From Hsuehochloa calcarea (taxonomy: Eukaryota > Streptophyta > Magnoliopsida > Poales > Poaceae): a stretch of DNA of 64,000 nt. The notes under the pieces were generated by a model. The model made no database searches. It was not told the DNA's origin and worked only from the letters and a program-made list of their open reading frames with translations. The stretch covers positions 11,585,232-11,649,231 of the forward strand of contig CM070599.1 of NCBI GenBank assembly GCA_036346395.1, given 5' to 3'. Position numbers and translations under genes: made by a program. Positions 33,114 through 43,973 of the stretch are shown piece after piece. Every line of letters starts with the position of its first letter. The first letter of the stretch is position 1.

Positions 33114-35689
33114 GCAAGGAGGAAGAAGATACGCACTGTAGCATAGAGCTGTGTGTGTTTGGTCGGCTGTTGCTAGCAGCCGCAGTTTGTTCGGCAGTGA
33201 CCAGCAGCAGTACGCGGCAACCAGCTCCATGCACAGCGGCAGCACACAGCCGGTTCGGCCTGGCTTGGCATCAGAGTCGGCCGGAGGCAACTCTGCAGCA
33301 GCTCGGCTTGCTAGCGGCAGTGCAGGCTGGCCGGCAGTAGGCAGCGGCCCGGCCGACGGAGCAGCGTCAGTGAGGGGCACGGCCAGCAGCCCGGCGTCGT
33401 GGAGAAGCAGCATGCATGTCGCCGGCACAAGCGGCAGCAGCAAGCGGCGGCGTTGCAGCCAAGCTCCGGCTCAAGGCGGCAAGGAATGTGACGACCCGAC
33501 GGCATGGTGTCTATGCGAGGGCATGGCGGCCCGAGAAAGACGAGCCGCGACGCGGACGGTGACGCGGTCCGGCGTCAAGGTGGCTCAACGTGGCGGCGTG
33601 GCACATGCGGCACTAGGACGACCGATATGGACGCGTAGCCGAGAAGACGTCCGGCGATATTTCGCACGTTTAGTGCCGTGGTAAAAATCTTTAGTGTCTA
33701 TTGAGCAATATTTATTTACAATATTTAGTTGTTCATGTTGCATATTAGTCATGAGCATGGCATCTATTTTTTTATGTATATTTATAAAAATGATTTGATA
33801 GTTTAGGACCGGTATAATTCCCCGGTTAGGTGGTATTTGTGCGTAGGCGTGATTATGTATCTTTGATCGGTGGATGCTAGATAAAATATATGAGTCGATT
33901 AATTGATCGGACGGTGTTAATATGAAGTCGCATGGAAGTTAGTGGTGATCTTTGGATGAGACATTAATTGGAGGTTTTATGTCACACTGGATTGGTTATT
34001 TTTAGAATAGGATATATAAAGATTTTTATAATCTATTACTTGGTGGATGGCGTATGTGTTGATGATTAATGATATACCTTTTATATATGAATTACCGATG
34101 CGATACTAGTAGAGCTAGGTAGTTAGTATTAGCGTAAATAATATATCAGAGAATGATTGATGGATTTAGGCATGGTTTTATGCCCATAAGTCGGTGGATT
34201 TTGTACAATTATCGAATATGTTGTATAGTTGGGAGAGCATTAATCAGGGCATTGTGTGGTTGGATGGCCTACTTTGATTATGACAGAGGCTAGGTTAGAT
34301 TGAGTTAAAAAGTATTTTTATGTTGTAGAAATTTCAGAAAAAAAATTACTTTTACACTACAAAGTGCTTTTAACTTTGAAAATTCATAACTAATTCGTTT
34401 GAACTCTAAATGTTTTGAACCAATTTATTTTGGTATTATAATTTTATTATCTATTTATATATGTAATCATTTTCTTCACCACTGTTCTACAAATTTGTGC
34501 TAAAAATTGGATTTCGGATGAACAGTAACCGAAGCCCATTTTCAGCATTTTTCTCAAAACCAATTTTCAAACTGTCATAACTTTCACATACGAAATCCAA
34601 ATGAAATAATTCTTTCACCTAAATTCATGTAAAATCATAATCTAGCTACTGTGAAAATTTCATTCATTTTGGAGAACTTTGAATTTTTCGCTTTTCTCGG
34701 TGTTCATTCGGTATCGCTATTTCTATAGAGTCCAAGTTGTCGCAAATGAACGACTACGTAACCGAGAGTGAGCAAGTGAACTCCCAGCAAGGCAAGCATC
34801 CTTTGAAATTTCTTTTGCATCATATTGATCTCAGTTTTCTTACATTAGTATTTGAAATGCAATGATATTGCCTGCATGCTATTTTCGGTATACCTTTATG
34901 TTTGAGTAGATTAGTTATATCCTATGCTTGATGGTTATCCCTGATATTTCACATACACATATGTTTAAGATAGGTTTGTGATGATATGATTGTTGTGTGT
35001 CTATTGCTTAGCCATTGCGGTCTAGATAACGCATAGATCAATTGGCGGACTAGCTCGTCAATTGTGGGAGACACATAACAACTCTTATTCTGTTATTAAT
35101 TTTGTTCAGATTGTTATATCTGGTTATTTTGGTTCAAAACTTGTTGTTGTTAAATGGTTTTGGGTCCGGACAAGTGGTTGTTAGTGTGGGTGCTGTTATG
35201 CACGAGATTCGGTTTGTGGTTGTCTTGTGCGGACCATTAAGGACCGAGCCATGGACGTTACACTCCAAGTACCGAGCGCACTATCACATGCGGGATATGG
35301 GTACCGTGCAGTTAAGTAAGGGAATATTTTATTGGGTAAGACCGCAGCGGTGTGGGGACATAGAGACCGTGAAATCCTATGTTCCTTTGGAACCCCATGT
35401 GATATATACTGTGCTTAATGAGCACGATTACCTATGTTGTGGGATGCAACATACTAACTACCTCACACTGGCCACTCCAGTACAACATGTGTGCCCGCTT
35501 AGCATTTGCTATATGCTTATGTCTAAGTTGGGATTCCCACATATGGGTGGTACATCCCAATAAGATTTTCTTGCTAAAATGATCAGATCTCGATTCTCCC
35601 CGGCCGGCATACCTAAGGAAGTGTGCTATTTTCCGGAGGCATCCGGAGGCTTACGGGCTAGTCGGGTCATGTGGGTAAAGTAGTACACC

Positions 35690-36070
35690 TCTGCAGAGAT
35701 AATCTATTCGAATAGCCGTGTCCACGGTTATGGACAACACTTGGTTTAAGTATGCTTCATCGTTAGACTTCAAAAATTAAAAGTTGACATGGTTACAATT
35801 GGTTTCGCATGAATGGGATGTTCATGTACTTTAGTTTATCAAAGTGGACAGCCACCTTGATATTGATTGATCCATATTATTACATATGTCTTGTGAAACC
35901 CTCTCTTGAATAAAGGATTTATAACTTGGCTTTCGAAAACTAGATGGTCTAGGAATGTAAGATGTTGTGTTTTATGCAAAACTAGAACCACTAATGCTAT
36001 CCCTTGATTGCCCAATATGCATAACTACTTTTCTTTGTGTAAGACTTGCGAGTGCACTTGTACTCAGCCA
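35690..36070 (+). other. Conserved hairpin module in the LARD R/U5 region
   Basis: The palindrome CTATTCGAATAG (35704-35715) is followed by TGTCCACGGTTATGGACA, itself an inverted repeat. Further on, GAGTGCACTTGTACTC (36050-36065) forms another near-palindrome. The same two motifs occur in reverse complement in the LTRs of gypsy-2 (28082-28093; 27766-27782) and, more diverged, of gypsy-3 (57468-57478; 57105-57123). Confidence 0.65.
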
Positions 36071-36661
36071 GATGTTGGCTGGCCTTTTGTTTTTCTTTTC
36101 AGGTGAGGACGATTTGAGCTCGATGAGCTCGTCGCTGCCGATTTAGGCGACATCGACGAGTAGTGCTATCTTTAACCCCATCGGTTGCCTTGGGTTATGG
36201 GCATACCTTGCTGGACTTTTGGTTTATTTATTTTGCTTCCGCTGTTATTTATCACTCTTATTTGAATTTGGCCGGTCGGCCGTTATGTAATAGTGTAGAC
36301 TTAACTATTATGTTGTATGTCTTTTGGATTGATAATGTACGTTGTTGTATGGATGTGATTAACGTTGAATGAGAGTATGAGCGTGTTGGTCGCTGATCCT
36401 GGGAGCCAACACGGCCTCATACTCGCTGTGATGAATTCCCCCTTAACTTGTCTAAGTGTTGGCTTTGACCGTTTGGAGAACCGATAATCATGTAGTGCTT
36501 GCAGAGGAGTAGCGCGTATGATCACCGGGGCTCTAGTTTCAGTCGGGCTCCTCACTTGGATGGAGTTAAGGTAGAATTCATTTACTTGAGGCCCAGAGTT
36601 ATTTCCTTAAGACCAGGTAAACCTCGGTCTTACGGAAATAACCCGGGGGTCCTCACAGCGT

Positions 36662-36673
36662 TGGTATCAGAGC
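36662..36673 (+). other. LARD primer binding site (tRNA-iMet)
   Basis: TGGTATCAGAGC is a perfect complement to the 3' end of plant initiator tRNA-Met. It lies four bases after the 5' LTR. Confidence 0.95.
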
Positions 36674-39115
36674 TATACCGACTGTAGGTTAGAGATAGCA
36701 CTGGCGTTAGTGTTAGCAAGTCTTTTGATCAAATTATTTTAAATTAGCAAAATAATTTCAGAAGATTAAGTTATGAATATTTTTATTCCTTATCCATCTT
36801 AGTCTCCAATTCTTACCTCACTCTTCATTTGAATTGTGCAAAAATCATTTTCTCCATGGCTCGTCTCTCTTTTCCAATACTAGAAACACTAAGTTGTCAC
36901 CCTTGAAGAGCATCGACGAAAGGAGGAGAAGACGATGCCTTGCTGCGATATTAGGTTTAAGTTAGGAATTATTCTTAGATTATATACCCTCTAATTATAT
37001 TCACTAGCTTGTAGACGTTAGTTTGTGCAATACGATTATTTGCTCTCTTTTGTTCCTAGTAGTTGCTATTTGGTTATGGTGTGTTTGCCAGTTTGCCTTC
37101 GGGCGTTGTATTTCGCAAACATACTAAAATCTAGCCTTATGTTAAAGATAAATTATGTGCTATCTCTATTGCTTTCTTTTAATTTATTTCAAGTTGGTTC
37201 TTGTGTTTTAAAGCTTAAAAATATCTAAATTAAATTAAGGACCTTACCCCTGTTGTTTCCTCTACCTCATGCTTTTCCCTCTCATCTCTTAAATGGAAGT
37301 CGCATGTTGATTAAAAGATTGATAGCAGAATCGGTAAGGAGAATGATATGATTGAATAACTGCTATTTTATCTTTAATTAGATCTTTCGTGTTTGGTCGA
37401 TGTTGGTGGACTTGCATGATCAAAATGATATTTGATGATAAAGAGATTGGATTATTACTCAAGGATCTTGGATATGATTTTAGATTAACTAATTTGATTT
37501 TTGTACCATGAGGTATTAACTTTTGTGAGATCAATTGTGGATTATCATAGGCGTTACCATCAGAGGTTATGACATGAGTATAAATAGAATTATTGTAGTG
37601 AGGTATAATCTTGCCTATTGGTGATGTTGGATTTATGTTGGAAGATATGCGAGTGGAACTCATGGGATACATGTATAGGATTTGAGTAATAACCTTGTGA
37701 TTCAATTGTGGATATTAGATTTTAGATATGTCTTAGTCGATATGTCGATAAGATTGTGAGTCAGATTCAGGTCTAGTGTGATAAAGGTAAGATTTAAAAT
37801 GTGATGATATTATGAAATTTTGATGGATACACATGATGATAATTTGAGATTTATGAATTTGTAATTGAGGATATAACGGGATCGTAGTACTTCTAGAGAT
37901 GAAGAATGATTATGTGATTGAATGGTCATATAGTGGGTGACTATGAGGATTGAATATGTGATTTATCTTTATGGGAATAGTTGTTACAAGGATGATATGA
38001 TTCGATTAACTCGGGATGATTAAAGGTGGTGGTTGGATTTAGATAATACCTGAGGATAAGTAGACTATGGAAGATATTGAGCTAATATCATTGGATTGAA
38101 CTCAGATAATTATCGTGAATAACTTGATTTAGACCAAAGTGTTGACTCAAATTATTCGGATTATAGTCGGATTACAAACTCACCTTGGATGGATGACCTT
38201 TTTGATTAATTGATTTACTTAGGTTGGAGTTGACTGTGGATAAAGAGGTATATCGATAACCTAGGATAATTGTGTTGATTTTGGAGGTTAATTTGATCCT
38301 AGAGTAGGTATGAGTGGATTCGACCGTAAAAGATAATTGGGTGTTTTAATGGATTGATTATCGCAAGTGGATTGATCATGCTAACTAAAGGATTAAGCAG
38401 CAGAGATATGGAGACATTGCTGAGGACGCAATTGATCTTGCATAGATGTACCCTCTTTTAGGAATTTAAATTGCCGTGAGAAAATTTGATGGAAACCAAT
38501 AAATTATTTATGGGTGGTTGATAACATATATCACTTAGTGGATTGTAGACCCTGAAATACAGTCCTTTAGTACTCATGAATTGGGAGTTATATTGGAGAT
38601 ACCCTATGATAGAAATTATAAAGCAAGTGTGCTGGAATATGTGAGCAATCTGATGATTTCACTTAGGATTATTGGTATTACCGATAATGTGATCGAGATC
38701 AGAGTTAAACCATATTTTATACTGTGAGAATGGATTAATAGATGTTTACGCTTTCTGATGGATTATTAAAATTGAGAAATAAGTCAGTGTCCTTTTTGGA
38801 AATCAAACTAAACCTATGAATTTATGGTGGTTTCGAAGGTTACATCAGAGCAAGCGATTTCGGTGGTTAATGTAAAAATGGTGGAGCAATAGATTGGAGT
38901 GTGCTTGCTATAGACTAAATATGATTGGTGGATTTCGATTGGATGTGCAACAATCAGTTGTTGCCGAACCAATATTATTCGGATAGTACTATAGCAGTGG
39001 TATTGGTGAAGATCGAGTCGATTAGTCTTTGGGAAGAAGATTGGATTTCAATAAAGCGGATAAGTCTTTCTACCCCTATCCTTTTCCGTCCAATCTCGGG
39101 GACGAGATTTTTTTT
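36674..39115 (+). other. LARD internal non-coding domain with strong G-over-C skew
   Basis: No frame longer than about 140 codons exists, and none resembles gag or pol. From about 37300 to 38900 the plus strand is poor in C (3-8% in the lines counted) and rich in G and T, with many GGATT and GATTG strings. The last 60 bases resemble the 3' end of gypsy internal regions. The domain may act in RNA packaging, as proposed for other LARDs; nothing here tests that. Confidence 0.7.
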
Positions 39116-39129
39116 AAGGGGGGGAGGTT
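39116..39129 (+). other. LARD polypurine tract
   Basis: AAGGGGGGGAGGTT directly precedes the 3' LTR, with GGGGACGAGATTTTTTTT upstream, the usual end of a gypsy internal region. Confidence 0.92.
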
Positions 39130-42100
39130 TGTAACATCCTGATTTTCAAAATCGGGATGTTAATATTTAACTAGGCGATCTAATAATTATTTGGCAATGT
39201 TTTAAAATTTTCCCGTGTTTAAGTAAAAAAAATTTCTTGTAAAATCAAATTGAGATAATTAAAAGGTTGTATTTCCAAGTCAAATCAAATTTGTTTAAAA
39301 GATGCATTAAAAAAAAACAATAGTAACCAATATTTGATCGAATTGTTTGAGAGAACAGTTAAATTAAATTATTTTGTTTCTTGTTTTCACATGCATTTCA
39401 AAAATCATGATGCATACATTAGTATCACCGTTCTTATTTTCCAATTCGATCGACCACGGGCGAAACGACCGCGTGTCCCTTCTTCCGGTCATCTCTTCCA
39501 ATTTCTGACCCTGCTAACTCCTGTCGTTTCCCTCCTTCAAATCTCAGCTAAAAATTCAAAACCAAGTCATGCATGTCATACCACCGCGATCGTCATCGCA
39601 CGAGGAACCCAATTCTACAATTTATTTTTGCATGCATGACAGTTTGAGTGAATTCGCAAAATGGAGAAAAGAATTAGCAGATGAAATACCTGCGTGTCCA
39701 TTCTTTATTTTTCTAACTTCTCTCCTCGCAATCACAACCAAAAACTAAAAATCCTGCAACGCATGTTATGTCATCGTGATCGTTGTCTCGAGGATATTCC
39801 GTTTCTATAATCGGTTTACACATGCAAGGTCGTTTGAGCGACGCAAAAGAAAAAGAGATGAAAAAATATACTGCTAATCGTTTTCCACCCAAACAGTAAA
39901 TTTAAAGATTTTTAGAGAGCAGCACACTATGGATAAATTTCTGAAATTTTTACCTGACCATCTACATTATGTCAGGAACCTCCCCTAAAAATTTTGTGAT
40001 TTTTGGAGTTATGAAACTATGTCTAAAAATTATCTAAACACCCACAGCTATTTCTGAAAAACACTGTTCATCCGATTTTCGTTTTTGTATCAGCCGAATC
40101 ACTCAACCACTCTGCCATCTCTTCTGCCCAGCCGAAACATCATGTCACCCTCCCTACCATCTTACTTTCTTTTATCTCCCTGCCATCTTCTATTTCCAAC
40201 CAAAGCAACTCATTGCTTTCCCATTTTGTTTCTTCCAGCCGAAGCACCTCCCCACTGCCAACTAATTTATAGTCAAAGCCAAACCACAACACCAGTTCAT
40301 CCCTTCTCTCCTTCCATTCTCCACTGAAAAATGAGAATCGATCTATGCATGTTATACCATCGCGTTCCCCATCACCTAAGCTTCCCATCCATACAATCGG
40401 TTTTTGCATGCAAGTTGGTTTGAGTATTTTGCAAGGAGGAGGAAGAAGATACGCACTGTAGCATAGAGCTGTGTGTGTTTGGTCGGCTGTTGCTAGCAGC
40501 CGCAGTTTGTTCGGCAGTGACCAGCAGCAGTACGCGGCAACCAGCTCCATGCACAGCGGCAGCACACAGCCGGTTCGGCCTGGCTTGGCAGCAGAGTCGG
40601 CCGGAGGCAACTCTGCAGCAGCTCGGCTTGCTAGCGGCAGTGCAGGCTGGCCGGCAGTAGGCAGCGGCCCGGCCGACGGAGCAGCGTCAGTGAGGGGCAC
40701 GGCCAGCAGCCCGGCGTCGTGGAGAAGCAGCATGCATGTCGCCGGCACAAGCGGCAGCAGCAAGTGGCGGCGTTGCAGCCGAGCTCCGGCTCAAGGCGGC
40801 AAGGAATGTGACGACCCGACGGCATGGTGTCTAGGCGAGGGCATGGCGGCCCGAGAAAGACGAGCCGCGACGCGGACGGTGACGCGGTCCGGCGTCAAGG
40901 TGGCTCAACGTGGCGGCGTGGCACATGCGGCACTAGGACGATCGATATGGACGCGTAGCCGAGAAGACGTCCGACGATATTTCGCACGTTTAGTGCCGTG
41001 GTAAAAATCTTTAGTGTCTATTGAGCAATATTTATTTACAATATTTAGTTGTTCATGTTGCATATTAGTCATGAGCATGGCATCTATTTTTATATGTATA
41101 TTTATAAAAATGATTTGATAGTTTAGGACCGGTATAATTCCCCGGTTAGGTGGTATTTGTGCGTAGGCGTGATTATGTATCTTTGATCGGTGGATGCTAG
41201 ATAAAATATATGAGTCGATTAATTGATCGGACGGTGTTAATATGAAGTCGCATGGAAGTTAGTGGTGATCTTTGGATGAGACATTAATTGGAGGTTTCAT
41301 GTCACACTGGATTGGTTATTTTTAGGATAGGATGTATAAAGATTTTTATAATCTATTACTTGGTGGATGGCGTATGTGTTGATGATTAATGATATACCTT
41401 TTATATATGAATTACCGATGCGATACTAGTAGAGCTAGGTAGTTAGTATTAGCGTAAATAATATATCAGAGAATGATTGATGGATTTAGGCATGGTTTTA
41501 TGCCCATAAGTCGGTGGATTTTGTGCAATTATCGAATATGTTGTATGGTTGGGAGAGCATTAATCAGGGCATTGTGTGGTTGGATGGCCTACTTTGATTA
41601 TGACAGAGGCTAGGTTAGATTGAGTTAAAAAGTATTTTTATGTTGTAGAAATTTCAGAAAAAAAATTACTTTTACACTACAAAGTGCTTTTAACTTTGAA
41701 AATTCATAACTAATTCATTTGAACTCTAAATGTTTTGAACCAATTTATTTTGGTATTATAATTTTATTATCTATTTATATATGTAATCATTTTCTTCACC
41801 ACTGTTCTACAAATTTGTGCTAAAAATTGGATTTCGGATGAACAGTAACCGAAGCCCATTTTCAGCATTTTTCTCAAAACCAATTTTCAAACTGTCATAA
41901 CTTTCACATACGAAATCCAAATGAAATAATTCTTTCACCTAAATTCATGTAAAATCATAATCTAGCTACCGTGAAAATTTCATTCATTTCGGAGAACTTT
42001 GAATTTTTCGCTTTTCTCGGTGTTCATTCGGTATCGCTATTTCTATAGAGTCCAAGTTGTAGCAAATGAATGACTACGTAACCGAGAGTGAGCAAGTGAA

Positions 42101-43968
42101 CTCCCAGCAAGGCAAGCATCCTTTGAAATTTCTTTTGCATCATATTGATCCCGGTTTTCTTACATTAGTATTTGAAATGCAATGATATTGCCTGCATGCT
42201 ATTTTCGGTATACCTTTATGTTTGAGTAGATTAGTTATATCCTATGCTTGATGGTTATCCCTGATATTTCACATACACATATGCTTAAGATAGGTTTGTG
42301 ATGATATGATTGTTGTGTGTCTATTGCTTAGCCATTATGGTCTAGATAACGCAGAGATCAATTGGCGGGACTAGCTCACAATTGTGGGAGACACATAACA
42401 ACTCTTATTCTGTTATTAATTTTGTCCAGATTGTTATATCTGGTTATTTTGGTTCAAAACTTGTTGTTGTTAAATGGTTTTGGGTCCGACAAGTGGTTGT
42501 TAGTGTGGGTGCTGTTATGCACTAGATTCGGTTTGTGGTTGTCTTGTCCGGACCATTAAGGACCGAGGCATGGACGTTACACTCCAAGTACCGAGCGTAC
42601 TATCACATGCGGGATATGGGTACCGTGACGTTAAGTAAGGGAATATTATATTGGGTAAGACCGCAGCGTGTGGGGACATAGAGACCGTGAAATCCTATGT
42701 TCCTTTGGAACCCGATGTGATATATATGTGCTTAATGAGCACGATTACCTATGTTGTGGGATGCAACATACTAACTACCTCACACCGCCACTCCAAGACA
42801 ACATGTGTGCCCGCTTAGCATTTGCTATATGCTTATGTCTAAGTTGGGATTCCCACATATGGGTGGTACATCCCAATAAGATTTTCTTGCTAAAATGATC
42901 GATCTCGATTCTCCCTACGCATACCTAAGGAAGTGTGCTATTTTCGGAGGCATCCGGAGGCTTACGGGCTAGTCGGGTCATGTGGGTAAAGTAGTACACC
43001 TCTGCAGAGATAATTTATTCGAATAGCCGTGTCCACGGTTATGGACAACACTTGGTTTAAGTATGCTTCATCGTTAGACTTCAAAAATTAAAAGTTGACA
43101 TGGTTACAATTGGTTTCGGCATGAATGGGATGTTCATGTACTTTAGTTTATCAAAGTGGACAGCCACCTTGATATTGATTGATCCATATTATTACATATG
43201 TCTTGTGAAACCCTCTCTTGAATAAAGGATTTATAACTTGGCTTTCGAAAACTAGATGGTCTAGGAATGTAAGATGTTGTGTTTTATGCAAAACTAGAAC
43301 CACTAATGCTATCCCTTGATTGCCCAATATGCATAACTACTTTTCTTTGTGTAAGACTTGCGAGTGCACTTGTACTCAGCCAGATGTTGGCTGGCCTTTT
43401 TGTTTTTCTTTTCAGGTGAGGACGATTTCGAGCCCGATGAGCTCGTCAGTGCCGATTTAGGCGACACTGACGAGTAGTGCTATCTTTTAACCCCAGTCGG
43501 TTGCCTTGGGTTATGGGCATACCTTGCTGGACTTTTGGTTTATTTATTTTGCTTCCGCTGTTATTTATCACTCTTATTTGAATTTGGCCGGTCGACCGTT
43601 ATGTAATAGTGTAGACTTAACTATTATGTTGTATGTCTTTTGGATTGATAATGTACGTTGTTGTATGGATGTGATTAACGTTGAATGAGAGTATGAGCGT
43701 GTTGGTCGCTGATCCTGGGAGCCAACACGGCCTCATACTCGCTGTGATGAATTCCCCCTTAACTTGTCTAAGTGTTGGCTTTGACCGTTTGGAGAACCGA
43801 TAATCATGTAGTGCTTGCAGAGGAGCAACGCATGATCACGGGGCTCTAGTTTCACTGGCTCCTCACTTGGATGGAGTTAAGGTAGAATTCATTTACTTGA
43901 GGCCCAGAGTTATTTCCTTAAGACCAGGTAAACCTCGGTCTTACGGAAATAACCCGGGGGTCCTCACA
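39130..43968 (+). repeat. LARD 3' LTR (right)
   Basis: It has the same termini and order as the left LTR. Single-base differences are rare over most of the length, but about twenty small indels and substitutions cluster between 42340 and 42960. Confidence 0.95.
39470..40431 (+). repeat. Degenerate repeat series in LARD U3 (3' LTR)
   Basis: This is the counterpart of the 5' LTR series, with units at 39568-39656, 39758-39844 and 40343-40431. Confidence 0.75.
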
Positions 43969-43973
43969 CGTCG
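43969..43973. repeat. Target site duplication CGTCG (right) of LARD
   Basis: This is an exact copy of 31807-31811, directly after the GGTCCTCACA end. Confidence 0.96.

Larger units (their letters stand above)
31812..36657 (+). repeat. LARD 5' LTR (left)
   Basis: It runs from TGTAACATCCTGATTTTC to GGGGGTCCTCACA. It contains a degenerate U3 repeat series (32153-33113), a GC-rich block at 33150-33680, and an R/U5 segment from about 35690 resembling gypsy-2 U5. Confidence 0.95.
31812..43968 (+). mobile_element. LARD: non-autonomous LTR retrotransposon with 4.8-kb LTRs
   Basis: The 12.16 kb element has LTRs of 4846 and 4839 bp, a perfect duplication, a perfect 12-base tRNA-iMet primer site and a polypurine tract. 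Its internal region is only 2472 bp and contains no gag or pol motif in any frame. Large LTRs with a short non-coding centre match the class of large retrotransposon derivatives (LARDs), such as Dasheng in rice or Sukkula in barley. I do not claim it belongs to either. The LTRs are almost identical except for a cluster of indels at 42340-42960. Confidence 0.92.

Noticed and set aside
33151..33684. A 177-codon plus-strand frame, with a 206-codon minus-strand frame overlapping, in both LARD LTRs (also 40471-41004)
   Set aside because: The region is a GC-rich, GCAGC/CGGC trinucleotide-like block in which stops are rare in all frames. Composition is Ala/Ser/Arg-rich and matches no family. Conservation in both LTRs only reflects their recent common copy.
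36081..36105. Polypyrimidine tract plus CAG/GTGAGG looking like a splice acceptor in the LARD LTR
   Set aside because: No coding exon follows, and no donor can be paired with it from sequence alone.
36662..36673. tRNA-Met similarity
   Set aside because: It is only the 12-base primer site; no cloverleaf or other tRNA arm is present.
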